The notes: generated from the sequence alone by a model not told the origin. A DNA stretch of 42,856 nucleotides from Lingula anatina (GCF_001039355.2 NW_019773610.1:30718-73573), one strand, 5' to 3'; counted from the first letter of the stretch, positions 12,034-23,815 are shown. Made by a program: numbers and translations.

Positions 12034-13000
12034 CCATTTGTTTGCTTATATATAAAAATGATCATTTAATATTTTTCCGATCTTAGTTCAAATAGTCGGT
12101 ATTTCGTGCAGGCCTCTTAGTGTGACATTTCGAAAAACTATTCAAACTTCATAAAATGCTTTTAGCTTAAGAGATTTTGCCTCTTCCGGCTTGATTGCAA
12201 TTGATGTACCCCAGTAAGGTTCCAAGTAATATACCGTGGCATTAGGCGATATCTTTATAAAAGGGCATGATCGAGGTCTGATTTAAGAAAGAAAATACTA
12301 AATACAAACCCAAGTGAAGGAACGGGTCGAGCAGCTTTTAGTGGGTAGGGGAGACCTTTTTCAAGGAAAAATTATGTTTGCGTTTAAATCCCGTAAAGAT
12401 TAATTTAAAATGATGCCATTGTTTCGGAGGGTCACAGAGCCACCGAAGGTGTATATACATATACTTCTAAGATAAACATATGTCTTCTTTGATTGCTGCA
12501 GTTGCATTGGGTATCTGAAATTGATTTATATCCAGTATTAACAAAGCCGACTTTAAATTAAAAGCTGCCAGCGCTTTTGTCATTATCTACTGGGAGTTTA
12601 TATAATTTTACCGAGTAATTTTTTTCCTGGTATTTTTGACGTATTGTCAGAACATTATTGTTATGATATTTCGGTGTGCATTTCCATGCATCTTTTTACT
12701 GGAATGTTTCATGATAATTTATCTTGACACTGAAATGCGAGTAGGTTCAACCGTTACAAAAAACAAAAAACACCCAAACCCAATATAGGGATGAATTTCG
12801 CATGCTAGAAGTATAAAAACATTGAATGAGCTCGAAATAGTATTCGATTTTTTAAACATATATTTGTATAGAACAAAACCCAACGGCTGTCTCAACTTTA
12901 CGTCTACATTCAGTCATGGTAAATTATATATGACGTACGTTTATTCTTATAAATATTTAAACTGTAATTCAAGCGGCTTTGCGTCATGGCTAATACTACN

Positions 13001-13778
13001 CGTTGTTCTATATAAAACCAACTGTCGCCACCTAAGGTCGTTGTGACTTATGCCAGCATTTTGGTATCCAATATTCAAACGGTGTGCACATCAGTTTGTC
13101 GCTTTTGTGAACTTTTGATTTTCTTTTAAAATCGAATCGTTTGTCAATACTAAGGTAAGAAGAGACGAGGCGAACGCCAAGCCGGACAGGTCCTGGGGGG
13201 TCTTCGCTGGTGCGCATGCGGTCTTTGGCGTCCTGTTGCCCATGGCGACGGGGATAATATGGCTTGGTAATCTTTAGGGCCATAAGAGGTGTCCGAAATG
13301 GGGCGTCAAGCGGGGGTAAGTTGTAAATTAGATTGAGAAGCCTGGTCGTGTTACCATTGTTGACAGAAACCCATCCTTCTTCCGTTAGTCCTCTTAAAGA
13401 GGAGGCAAAACCTAAAATGAGAAATTACCAAATAATTCAAGTTGATTAATAATTTATAAAAATAACAATAAACAGAGTTGTGCCAAAGGGAATATTCGTC
13501 ACTGTTGGTACCTGAATTTGCTTGGGCTGGGGCTTTCCGATATTGAGTCAGAGAAAAGAAAATTTAAAATGGACCACGGGCAGGAATTTCTGCAGAGTGA
13601 AAAGCGACTAGTAGTAATCTAACCCTTATAACATGTAAATGCTGTATTTCTACGCTAGTATGCATTCATTTCATTAATTGTTTTCGTTATATAATTTTTC
13701 ATCGTGTTGTATGTTTGTTATGTACAGTTTTAATTATTCAAACGCAATCTTATGTATGCATGTGTGTGTGTGTGTGCT

Positions 13779-13814
<36 letters not shown>

Positions 13815-14779
13815 AGAGACCATTTGTTTGCTTATATATAAAAATGATCATTTAATATTTTTCCGATCTTAGTTCAAATAGTCGGTATTTCGTGCAGGCC
13901 TCTTAGTGTGACATTTCGAAAAACTATTTCAACTTCATAAAATGCTTTTAGCTTAAGAGATTTTGCCTCTTCCGGCTTGATTGCAATTGATGTACCCCAG
14001 TAAGGTTCCAAGTAATATACCGTGGCATTAGGCGATATCTTTATAAAAGGGCATGATCGAGGTCTGATTTAAGAAAGAAAATACTAAATACAAACCCAAG
14101 TGAAGGAACGGGTCGAGCAGCTTTTAGTGGGTAGGGGATACCTTTTTCAAGGAAAAATTATGTTTGCGTTTAAATCCCGTAAAGATTAATTTAAAATGAT
14201 GCCATTGTTTCGGAGGGTCACAGAGCCACCGAAGGTGTATATACTTCTAAGATAAACATATGTCTTCTTTGATTGCTGCAGTTGCATTGGGTATCTGAAA
14301 TTGATTTATATTCAGTATTAACAAAGCCGACTTTAAATAAAAAGCTGCCAGCGCTTTTATCATTATCTACTGCGAGTTTATATAATTTTACCAAGTAATT
14401 TTTTTCCTGGTATTTTTGACGTATTGTCAGAACATTATTGTTATGATATTTCGGTGTGCATTTCCATGCATCTTTTTACTGGAATGTTTCATGATAATTT
14501 ATCTTGACACTGAAATGCGAGTAGGTTCAACCGTTACAAAAAACAAAAAACACCCAAACCCAATATAGGGATGAATTTCGCATGCTAGAAGTATAAAAAC
14601 ATTGAATGAGCTCGAAATAGTATTCGATTTTTTAAACATATATTTGTATAGAACAAAACTCAACGGCTGTCTCAACTTTACGTCTACATTCAGTCATGGT
14701 AAATTATATATGACGTACGTTTATTCTTATAAATATTTAAACTGTAATTCAAGCGGCTTTGCGTCATGGCTAATACTAC
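13001..14779. repeat. 1.78-kb direct duplication, copy 2
   Basis: See copy 1. This copy runs uninterrupted into unique sequence at its right end (beside an exon candidate at 14780-14861), so it is the better candidate for the true locus arrangement. Confidence 0.9.
13032..13411 (-). CDS. terminal coding exon of a membrane/secretory protein gene, copy 2
   Basis: Same 380-bp exon as 11244-11623, with the same acceptor and stop. If the duplication is an assembly artefact, the gene reads: exon 1 at 16037-15950, a possible exon at 14861-14780, one or more unseen exons, then this exon. The region rich in P, Y and R (KPYYPRRHGQQDAKDRMR) has no pattern I can name. Coding status rests on the open frame, the acceptor, phase agreement and the silent-only difference between copies. 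Confidence 0.5.
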
Positions 14780-14861
14780 ATGTACGTAACGTATGTTCCC
14801 AAGAAAGTTTCATCTTGCCCAAGTACTTGGTACAATATGAAACGTGGTTTTCTGTTGCTGA
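14780..14861 (-). CDS. possible internal exon of the same minus-strand gene
   Basis: The acceptor ATATATTTTTCAG precedes 14861. Entering in phase 1, the frame is open and reads SNRKPRFILYQVLGQDETFL, then GTYVTYM, before a TAG at 14778-14776. The donor is uncertain (GTTACG, GTACAT or GTAGTA), and none gives the phase needed to join the terminal exon directly, so another exon would be required. The peptide looks coding in character. Confidence 0.35.
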
Positions 14862-14869
14862 CTGAAAAA

Positions 14870-15766
14870 TATATTTGATTCCATTTCTAATACAATTTCT
14901 AATACAACATTTGGACAACGAATGGAGAATAGTTCATCATGCTTATTTTACTGTTAGTAGGGTGTATTCCCCCTTTTTTTGTAATATTGAGTGACAAACA
15001 AACTACAAAGTCGCTCAAAAATAAGCTGTTCTATACAGGAGATTATCATAATTGTTTACAACGTTATACTTGTGGGAGATAAATTTAAGGACAAAACCAG
15101 TGATGATTGAATTTTCAAAGTGAGTAAAACGTTTCCACAGCTGGACGTTTTGCATTTGTGACAATAACGTATGTTCCTTTTTGGGGGCTAGGCGATGAAT
15201 TAATTTTTATTCATGGTTCCAGGAGAGTGAAGCTTTGAAACAAACCTTTTCACGTGGGACATTAAAATAATCAAACATAGTTTGTAATCTGTGCACTAGA
15301 TATTTTTAAGAGCATGCCTGTGACCTGATTTGGACCTTTATGTTGGGTTTGGGTGTAAATTAAAGCGAGATAAATAAATACAGAGGTAAATAAGAACATT
15401 CTCCGATATGAATTATAAAAGGTTGCATATTAGGCCTATAATCCCAGTTTTAGGTGCAGGAACAGGCATGCATCTTAAGTTCCTTCTGCTGAATATGATT
15501 AAGATAGAATACATAATAAGAATATGGGTAAAGTAAATACTATGCTTGTATTATTTTTGTAATGTAATATTGTTATGGTGATGTACTAGATGTATGGTAT
15601 CATGTAATAACGTAACGTTTGTATAATTTAGGTTGCACAAGTAATGCTGCATTAATTTTTTTCTTATGAGGTAGTACGCACCTTATTACATATATAAATC
15701 TTTGACATCGTTATCTGTAGAATTCGTGAGGAGTGAGGATTTATGTGCAGTGGTCTATGTTGAGTA

Positions 15767-15800
<34 letters not shown>

Positions 15801-15949
15801 TTAACAGTTACATTCAATAGCAATATTTATGAGCCTGAAATTAAAGCATTCCTTTATATGAAGGAATTGTGCCATGTTTTCAGTGCGGATCTAGCTGAGA
15901 GATTCAAGAACAAACATAATTAGGCCTACAATCCGAATAAACCGCTTAC
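14870..15949 (-). other. putative first intron of the minus-strand gene; (AAT)n repeat
   Basis: No credible exon seen. A triplet (AAT)n run is at about 15767-15799. The stretch is consistent with intron 1 between the exons at 15950 and 14861. Confidence 0.4.
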
Positions 15950-16037
15950 CTGTAGAGTTATACACTAAGATCAGCAAAGTAACATAACTGATGCTCTTCA
16001 CTTTAGATACCAATTTCCAAAGACCGCTGAGGCGCAT
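15950..16037 (-). CDS. first coding exon with signal anchor
   Basis: The minus-strand ATG at 16037 has A at -3. The 29-codon open frame begins MRLSGLWKLVSKVKS, continues ISYVTLLILVYNST, and ends in phase 1 at a strong ACAG/GTAAGC donor (15949-15944). Basic residues followed by a short hydrophobic segment suggest a signal peptide or type II membrane anchor, placing the product in the secretory pathway. The phase agrees with the starts of the candidate exon at 14861 and the terminal exon at 13411. The link between exons is inferred from phase and order only. Confidence 0.45.
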
Positions 16038-16039
16038 CT

Positions 16040-17690
16040 TTTCCAGACTCTTTGTTGACATATGTTTCCCAGCTGTTATTGGTCTAAGATAAAGTCACCT
16101 CTCTGTAACCGTTTGTCCAAGAGTTGGCTTTATGAATCATGTCAAGCGCATGCGCATTAACTGCTTTCGGTAGCATCCCCCAGCACCTGTTTCCCTTAAA
16201 AAAATTAATACCTTAACCCTCTCACATTTTAGGCGGGCGATCCATACCAAAACACGTGATCTTATTAACATCAACATACATGTAGAATTAAACATAATTT
16301 CGATAAATACATGTACTTTGTAATTTTTGGTCTTATTGGTAATGATATTTGTGAATAGCGCTGTGTACTGAAATTTATTATTATGATATTCTACCCACAA
16401 AAAGAGATCTCTGACATAAACAACATTTTCTGAAGTTGCTCATACCCGTCGAAAAATTTGATTGTAGATTATCAAAAGACATGTATGACAGTTGGATGAC
16501 AAAATAAACGTTGCCCATACTGCCAGTGCCGACAGTTGTCATTTTTGTGGGGGAAGTAGAGGTTGTCCATATCTACGGTAACACAGGTCTGAAGCAACAC
16601 ATAACACTGACTACATTCCTATTTTTGCAACTGTCTGTATTGCACCAAGAGACAAGCTGTGACGACAATAACCATAAATAGCATCAAGGCATCGTGAGTT
16701 ACAGATTGTGCAAAGTAAAATACCTGATATCTTCGCGTGTTCAACGGAGTCCCTGTTATGCAATTTATCTAGATGCACGGGGACAAAACATTGATGGTTT
16801 TAATGAATCCATTGCCATCACAGCAAATCTCACAGCGATAATTTTGTCACTCACTGTCGTGTAGAAAAGTGCGAAAACTTTATAAACATATTATTCGAGA
16901 AACAAAATGGTTGTTTATGGAACCGCAAGATGTGAAACTTCGTGGAAAGCCACTTTTTGCAGACTCAAGCGGGAATTCCTAAAACCTCTCTCAGGCCACA
17001 TAACATTTTTATGTAAAACCATTTTACAACGTAACATCCCCTTTGTACCATTACTCCTATCCAAATGTCAAGCAAACAAAATAAAAATTTGCTTATACGA
17101 CATGAACACACATGCCCCAAAGGACGAAATTTCCCTTTATCTGATAGTATGAAAACTAAAACCAGAAAAGAGCAAAATATTGGAACAAGCCATTTTTATA
17201 ATTTTCAACAATATTTGCTAAAAATGATAGTAGCAAAAGCCGAAGATAGAAGCAATAATGATGAGAGATTTGGGCCATAATTAATACCAGAAAATACCGG
17301 TACGCTTGTGTTTGTTTCAAGATCAGAAGGAATGCTCCTATAGATTATGGACAGCCTGTCGTGCGGGTGTTTAGCTTATAATTGTTTATGGCTTAATCCA
17401 TATAGAACTCCATTCTCATTGTAGATAAAGCCTAACAGATTTCTGTGCTGCAGAATTTGCTTGCCACAAAGTTATCTATCGCACACCATGATACAGCCCT
17501 GCGGACATGCTTCGACCATCCAAAAGTCACGACATTCGGAGAGTTGGATGCAAGTTCAGATTGCTTTGTTTTGTCTGGCCCTATGGACGGGCACTTGAGA
17601 CCAAAGTTAAAAGGGTGTAGATGAAAAACCGATTTTAGTAAAACTGTGCAGTGGCCGGGCGTCGTTTGATGTTAAATAAATTGGTGCAGG
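16040..17690. other. no gene recognised
   Basis: Contains an 81-codon plus-strand ORF at 16907 with no recognised features and poor initiation context. I see no exon structure. Confidence 0.4.
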
Positions 17691-17719
17691 CCCACGGCGT
17701 AGGCCAGATTTTGGCTAGG

Positions 17720-17776
17720 GGCAGGGGGGAGGGGCGAAGGGGGCCCAGGGGGGCCCAGGGGGGCCCAGGGGGGGAG
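17720..17776. repeat. G-rich decamer repeat
   Basis: About four units of GGGCCCAGGG within a longer G-rich run. Runs of at least four Gs on one strand could form G-quadruplex structure. Confidence 0.85.
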
Positions 17777-18087
17777 CTCAGCAAAAATAAAACAGTAGCC
17801 TAGGAACATTTTACACTGATTTGTAGGCTGTAAAAGATATGACAATTGCTTTGTGCTGTCCTATTTAGTCTCATTTTACTGTGGCACTTTTTTAATTAAT
17901 TTATTTATTAAAAATGGAAATGGAGCGGGGTTGGGAAGAGGTTGATAACTGCTTTAAGTATCCTCCTTTGGATTATCCACAGGATTTTCCCTTTATTACA
18001 TATGGTATGTGGTGAATTCAATGTTGAGCATGTGCACAGTCTTGCATACAGTATAGGTTGCAATGCCATTGATGATACAGGTCTTAT

Positions 18088-18145
18088 TTTGTAATACATA
18101 CACACACAAAAACACACACACACACAAACACACACACACAGAGAT
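18088..18145. repeat. (CA)n-rich microsatellite
   Basis: Interrupted CA dinucleotides followed by GAGA. Confidence 0.9.
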
Positions 18146-18975
18146 GGAGAGAGCGAAAGAGAGGCTATAAATTACTTTGTAGGCTTATAAAATGTAAAAT
18201 GTTGTATCAATTATCGCATTCAGAACAGCGGACTAACAGTTCCACTGATCAAATATGACTTCCCACTTAAATGCTTTCCACTTAATTCCTGAACAGACGC
18301 TGAATTATCCCGAGGGGATTACGCAACAAGCATTCAAGTGGCTGGGCCAAATTTAATTACCAGATTTGTTAGCCCACTGTTCAACAAGCGCTCAATGGAG
18401 TTAAATACTTAGACCTATATCCTGGACAAAAAAGTATGTCCAAAGTCCTACTGGGCGTATGCGTCACAAAGCAAGTCGGATGTCACATATGTTTACATAT
18501 GTTTATGTAATCAAAAGACTTCAATTACTTTCCGAGGCAAATTTAGATACGGGTGAAGGTGTGTGTGTATGGAGGGGGGGCGGGCAAGCATGAAGCCGTG
18601 TATAAGTACTACTGGGCGTATACGTCACAAAGCAAGTCGAATGTCACATATTTTTATATATTTTTATGTAATCAAAGGGCTTCAATTACTTTCCAATGAC
18701 TAAACCAATGAAACGAAAAACACAACACTTTGAATTATTTCTGTATTGTATTCCCTTTTCTCTTAAATGTTTGTTGTTTTACAGTTAGTGTCTAATTTGC
18801 GTCGTAGCAAGTCGGATGTCATATATGTTTACATATGTTTATGTAGTCAAAAGACTTCAATTACTTTCCCAGGCAAAGTTAGATACGAGTGAAGGTGGGG
18901 GTGGGGGGGGGTGGGGGGTGGAGGAAAGCATGAAGCCGTGTATAAGTATTACTGGGTGTATACGTCACAAAGCAA

Positions 18976-19255
18976 TGTGCAAGAAAACGCAGTAGATACT
19001 CCAGCGCAGTAGACTACTGCAATCATACTGCAAACATGCTTCAAATCTGCTTCGATTTGGGAGCTAATTAGCATATTTGAAACATGCTTCTATCATGCTG
19101 CTAATCTACTGCATTAGTGCTCCTCTCTGTACAAACCTATGTACTTTTTGGAGTAGAATTGCAGTAGGCTATACTGCATTTCTACTGCAAATATGCTCCA
19201 CACCACTACTGCGTTAATGCTTTTTTGCTACTTCGATACTACTGCATTTTCGTGC

Positions 19256-19257
<2 letters not shown>
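18976..19257. mobile_element. foldback element rich in TACTGC/GCAGTA words
   Basis: The left end GTGCAAGAAAACGCAGTAG and the right end, reversed (CCGCACGAAAATGCAGTAG), are inverted repeats. The interior contains many copies of CTACTGC, GCAGTA, ATACTGCA and ATGCTTC/ATGCTCC in both orientations. It interrupts a repeat that is intact elsewhere (AGCAAGTCGGATGTCAC). The right end abuts an (AT)n run at 19259-19293. No coding capacity. Confidence 0.55.

Positions 19258-19258
<1 letters not shown>

Positions 19259-19293
<35 letters not shown>
19259..19293. repeat. (AT)n microsatellite
   Basis: Directly seen, at the right edge of the foldback element. Confidence 0.95.
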
Positions 19294-19295
<2 letters not shown>

Positions 19296-19790
19296 GTCAA
19301 TGTTTTTACATATGTTAATGTAATCAAAGGGCTTCAATTGCTTTCCGAGGCAACTCAGATACGGGAGGGGGAGAGAAAACAAGCATGGGTCCGTGCATTT
19401 TTCTTTTCTGAAGAACTCCTTCGAGTCTACATTCTGGACAAACCGAGACAATGTATGTGCCTCAGTCGACATACAAAACAAACAACTGTTAATAAGACGA
19501 ATTAAATTAAAGCATTCGAAACACCCAATTCCTTACTGAGTGTTTTGGGATTGTTCTGGGTCGATTTGGATCAAAAACAAAGAATGTAGTTTCTGAAACC
19601 ATCCTACTGTCCTAGTATTCGAAACACCTTTTTATGACAACCACATGCAATGCCAATTAAGAAATTTGTGGTTGACTAAACCAACGAAATGAAAAACGCA
19701 ACACATTGAATTAGTTTTGTATCATATTCCTGTTTCTATTAAATTTTTGTTGTTTTGCAGTTAGTGTCTAACTTGCGTCTTAGCTTAACT

Positions 19791-20640
19791 GGTATTAACC
19801 TAGGTCTAATCAATGCAACCACGGTGTATTTAGCTCTCTTTAATGGTTTGTTCATCAGGGGCTCCTCACAACACAGCCGCAGCCTAAATTGCTTGTGAAT
19901 TAGATGCTTCCGTTATATGAAACGTCCGCCATTTACGTTTCAGTTTGCAGTCTTTTATTACTTGCAATTTTTTAATGCAAAAACAATTTTTTTGCAAATG
20001 TGGTATTTTGGTACATTTATTGCTTTGAATGATCAAGAATCAAATATTATACACAAATGGAAAGCGGAAAAGCAAATTGAATTTCATTTTGTTATTGGAT
20101 ACGGTGTATTGACTCATAGAGAATAGAAACTTGTTACGGGTGCATGTAGTATGGGCAACAGACATGAAAATATGCAGATTGCTTAAAATGTATACTAAAA
20201 CTAAGTCTAATATGCCTGGACAATATTTTCGCCTTTTTAAGTTCATTACAACATTTGCTGTGTTATAGACACTCATCGTGTTTGCACTTTATAATGACAC
20301 CTTCTCGATTGGCGGTTAACCAACAAAACCCTGAAACTGTCTTCTGAGATGAATCGACTGACGTGAATCAAAGTAACGGATCATATGTTTCACGCAGAGA
20401 TTAGCATATCTCGCCTACCTGCGATATATTCATCAAAACATACTTAGATGTATTCGTGATGTACTGGTCGAGTGTTATGTAATCCTAACCCAAGGGGCCG
20501 AGTGCTCAGNATCAATCCTATGTTCACATAAAATAAGGTAGAGTTAGCCAACGAAAACGCAGCAAGCTGCGGTTACATTGTAAATTTTCACATTGTATTT
20601 CAATGGGGTGGATTAAACGTGATTAAAACTAATAAAAAGA
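19791..20640. other. no gene recognised; single-N join at 20510
   Basis: Short ORFs only. A single N at 20510 probably marks a contig join. Unlike the joins at 13000 and 39728, I see no duplicated flank here. Confidence 0.4.
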
Positions 20641-20662
20641 CCACAGGTAATTACAAAAACAT

Positions 20663-21037
20663 TTTATTTCAACAGCTTTGACATAGGTGCAAAAGACACT
20701 GTAAAAAAATGTTTGAAAAGTGAAGGTTTCAGGAAGTTACAGGGGGGGTATACTACAAAAGTACCGAATGTCCTATCTTTGCTGTCGATGAGGTACGTTT
20801 TTAGTTCTTTCATTGAAAAGTCATCAGGTACTTCTGCTAAATTTCTATTTCAACTGCTCCCATGAATGTGTTTTCGAAAAAAATCAGGTGTTAACATGTT
20901 ACGAAACTGAAAATTCAGATTGAAATGAGCACTCCTCGATATGGCGTCCGTCGTGTACACTCCACACTTTCCCCCTGAAACTTCAAATCCCGCAAAATCT
21001 CGCGTTCCCACGGATAATTTAGCGGAAGTCACGTGAC
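20663..21037 (-). promoter_or_regulatory. possible small minus-strand transcription unit with CpG promoter
   Basis: The right side (about 20930-21037) is GC/CpG-rich and has an ETS-like GCGGAAGT (21022-21029) overlapping the E-box palindrome TCACGTGA (21029-21036), plus a YY1-like core (GCCATAT on the minus strand). About 370 bp to the left is a minus-strand AATAAA (20663-20668). Between them is a minus-strand frame reading LAEVPDDFSMKELKTYLIDS, whose stop overlaps the AATAAA. Could be a short gene, a retrocopy or coincidence. Confidence 0.25.
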
Positions 21038-21189
21038 CGTGGAAAAGACTCTATTGACAAAGTCACTATTTATGTGAAATTAATAATATTTAAAAATCTA
21101 TATTAAAAAATCTAATCAATCAATAGTCAATATTAATAGCGACTGCACTGGATAGATATCCAGAGCAACTTTTTACATCATCCTTGTGG

Positions 21190-21475
21190 CTCTGTGACAT
21201 CTGGTTTACCCCCTGAAAGGATTTGTCAAAATGTTGAAAATTCTAGGAGATATTGCATTTTGAAATTTGCCAAATTTTCACTTTAAAAAGGCTCTGTGAC
21301 CTTGAAAATTAGGTCAAGGTCAAAAAATTGGGTGGACCGGAACAACTTTTCATAGGCTATCAGTATGAATTTTTTTCAGAATTTTAGAAAGAAATTTTTT
21401 GACGAAAATAAGAATAATAAGAACAGGAAAAACAATAGTATTCCCCTATGGGGAATCCTTATAATATAATGATTC
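21190..21475. repeat. dispersed repeat with GGTCAAGGTCA block and terminal hairpin
   Basis: Contains CTCTGTGACCTTGAAAATTA, GGTCAAGGTCA, then GACGAAAATAAGAATAATAA and a short hairpin (ATTCCCC / GGGGAAT around TAT, 21440-21456). From general familiarity this style of repeat is frequent in marine invertebrates, especially molluscs; I cannot name the family. Confidence 0.45.
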
Positions 21476-21792
21476 TTTATTGAGCACAAAAATGTGTGTA
21501 GGTTACATTGTACAGGTTCTCTTCTCTACTTTATATAATGAAATATATGTAAATACAATGGGAAATAATAAATGTGCTATATTTGTTTCAAAACAAAATG
21601 TACTAGTAAGTTATTTTCCTCAGCTCGTCTCAAGCTTCACTTTACCTGTTGCTTAGACTTTCGTGTTACCAGACCTTGTCTTACCTACTGAGCCACTGGC
21701 TACACTTGATATCCTGTGTTGTAGATCTGGTAGATCTGTTTTGTGGCAGTCTAAATTGTATATTTGGGTTTAAATTTTGCTGGGATCCGCGT

Positions 21793-21853
21793 GTAGTAGC
21801 GCCCGAAATCGAACCTGCGACCTGTCTCAGAAGCAAGCGCGTTATCTACACTA
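21793..21853 (-). repeat. tRNA-derived SINE segment
   Basis: The minus strand carries a B-box (GGTTCGATTTC) preceded by an anticodon-arm-like GCGCTTGCTTCTGAGACAGG. Downstream on the same strand (about 21640-21700) is a good A-box match, TGGCTCAGTAGGTAAGAC. Arm pairing is imperfect, so I call it SINE debris. Confidence 0.5.
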
Positions 21854-22430
21854 AATTTTCCCAACCACCCTCCCCGTGTGGACTTTCTCCTTGTAACCAA
21901 AAGAAAATTCTGAGAAGTCCTTGAAAATAATGCGGTTATAACAGTGTGCGCAAGCAGGAAAGTGAACCTCAATCCGTTGGGTACGAATGAGAGAGCATAA
22001 AAATACTTCAATGTTTTGCATAATTTTGGGATTTCTTTATTAAGTCCAAAAAAAAACTTCCATTCTATATATATCTTAAAGCTCTTATCTGTATAAGTTT
22101 ATTTCTGGAAAATCTTTTAATCTATATAATAATATAAACAAAGTTATTGAAATCTGCATTAGGACTACCTCAAAATGTAACACATTCATTTTTTGATTTG
22201 ATAAATAAAACTATCAACTTTAACTACTAATGCATGATCCTATTAATGTTAAAGGAAATATTTCAGAAAAGACATGCTTTTGTTTAAAAAAGAACGCCGG
22301 ATCTATCCATCCTCCCTTTAACCTCAGAAAAGGTCAAAAACGACACTGACTCTGGACTACCATAATCAAGTACACATAATGCTCCAAATTGCCCAATGTC
22401 ACAATTTGACCACCTAAAAATGTCCCTGAT

Positions 22431-22583
22431 CAGGTGTAACAGAAATGATAGTCCGCTAGGGACCGTAACCCGTTCCCCATTACTTTGTAAAGGTGACATT
22501 CGTCCTATATATATATACTAACCCCGATACCCCAACTAACCTTAACCTGTACTATTCTAATATGGGAGCCCGGACTTCCATTC
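22431..22583. mobile_element. MITE family B, left part, interrupted
   Basis: Matches the reverse complement of the intact copy at 29350-29521. Shared order: CAGGTGT(A/G)ACAG, GATAGTCCGCT, CCATTACTTT, GGTGACATTCGTCCTAT, ACTAACCCC and GACTTCCATTC. It stops at 22583, and the missing end (CTACCATTCCTGTC) reappears at 25101. Confidence 0.75.
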
Positions 22584-22649
22584 AGCACAACTTTTCTCGT
22601 TTTCTCGCCACAGATTCCATTGATCATTTGAGCCTACAAAAAATGGCCC

Positions 22650-23069
22650 ATGCTTCAAAAAGACGAGCAAATCTATTCTTCAATGGCAGATGCTATTTTA
22701 GCAGATGAAATATTTCCTACAAATAATTCATCTGAGATAATGGTTTGGATTCCATTAGGATTATCGGGCTCATTGCTCATGATAACAATTGGCCTAAGTA
22801 TCAAAGTCAGACAATTGGCATTAATAGTGTCTTTAATGAAAAAGACACGTGGTAACGAAGTTTTTCCAACTATTCCGTATTGGTTATTAGATACCACAAC
22901 AAAGCCAAATAATAAACCAAAGGAACTGAATTACACAGATCCAACAACATTTATTATTTTAATAACGCAGATTGTAATTATTATAATTGTTTTGAGTTTC
23001 ATATTAGAACAAATATGGAGAAGGTTTTTTCAAATCAAAAAGAAATACTTTAGTTTTAGAGATTTCTAA
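22650..23069 (+). CDS. env-like two-helix membrane tail, retroelement remnant
   Basis: 139 codons from an ATG. Two hydrophobic helices lie at about residues 31-51 (after EIMVW) and about 100-119 (FIILITQIVIIIIVLSFIL), with a basic loop between them and a basic tail (IKKKYF). An upstream stop in the same frame at 22629 and coding-like sequence in another frame just before the ATG suggest that the N-terminal part has been lost or shifted. Position before the accessory ORF and LTR suits the membrane-anchored end of an envelope-like protein. Assignment is by position and topology, not by a family motif. Confidence 0.38.
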   Translation: MLQKDEQIYSSMADAILADEIFPTNNSSEIMVWIPLGLSGSLLMITIGLSIKVRQLALIVSLMKKTRGNEVFPTIPYWLLDTTTKPNNKPKELNYTDPTTFIILITQIVIIIIVLSFILEQIWRRFFQIKKKYFSFRDF

Positions 23070-23815
23070 CAATGAACATTGAATATCAATCCAATTAACA
23101 ATCTATCATTTTGTCCAAAATACTGGGTTTTTCAAAGTGATCATTTTTCGTTTGATATTTTAAAGAGTTGAAGGAATTTACAGACCATATTTGATGATAA
23201 ATTGGCATGGTTTGCAAATTACAAACCTCATATATAGAAAGACCATTATTTTGGAAGAAGCTATCCCGTTAAAAATGTTTACAGCATTTTGCTTAAGGAG
23301 ATTACTCAAAAGCGAATATTATGCGTTTTTGTTTATTAAACATGCTAATGCACTTTTCTATGTTCAGTTCGAGACATTTGAGCACAATGTAGATTGATTT
23401 TGAACAAGACTTGGCATGACTTGCAACTCTTGTCCAGTAATGCAATACAATGATCTTTGCGAGTGAACTATTGTTACACGAAGATGTGTGTACAACACAC
23501 AACATGACATTTCCAAGACTAATTAATTTCTTGATTGTTAATTTGATATTTCAAAGACTGATATATGTATTATTATCATGCTAATGACTTTGCGACATGC
23601 ACAAAGTTATTAACAATTTAATTCTTGACAATTACTGTTATTAATACTATAATACTTATTATTAAAATTATTCATGATTTTATTTTAACTATAACATTGA
23701 TTTTAGTTAGCTATGATATATAATGTAAAATGTAGTCATTATAATTAGTACATTTTATTTTATTTTCATTGTTAAGCATTTTATATTAGTATTTAACATT
23801 TGTTAATCACTTAGA

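Larger units (their letters stand above)
11213..12999. repeat. 1.78-kb direct duplication, copy 1
   Basis: Nearly identical to 13001-14779, with about 15 point or small indel differences, joined by a single N at 13000. It contains a minus-strand terminal exon (11244-11623) and a TG-CG-AG compound microsatellite (about 11974-12033). The single-N join and allele-like divergence suggest that two haplotypes were placed in tandem, though a recent real duplication is possible. Confidence 0.9.
18446..19790. repeat. duplicated repeat cluster
   Basis: A block of about 160 bp recurs at about 18450-18609, 18610-18698 (partial), 18806-18975 and 19295-19400. Its marks are ACTGGGCGTA, CGTCACAAAGCAAGTCG, ACTTCAATTACTTTCC and GCATGAAGCCGTGTATAAGT. 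A second block (GACTAAACCAA...AAAAAC(A/G)CAACAC, then CAGTTAGTGTCTAA) occurs at 18700-18805 and 19672-19785. So a two-part unit was duplicated, and the second copy was then interrupted by the foldback element at 18976. Confidence 0.8.

Noticed and set aside
11892-12086. RERERE-rich ORF, repeated at 13678
   Set aside because: Encoded by the compound microsatellite.
18446-19400. CRISPR-like regular repeat
   Set aside because: Units are long (about 160 bp), directly adjacent or interrupted by an element, in a eukaryotic context.
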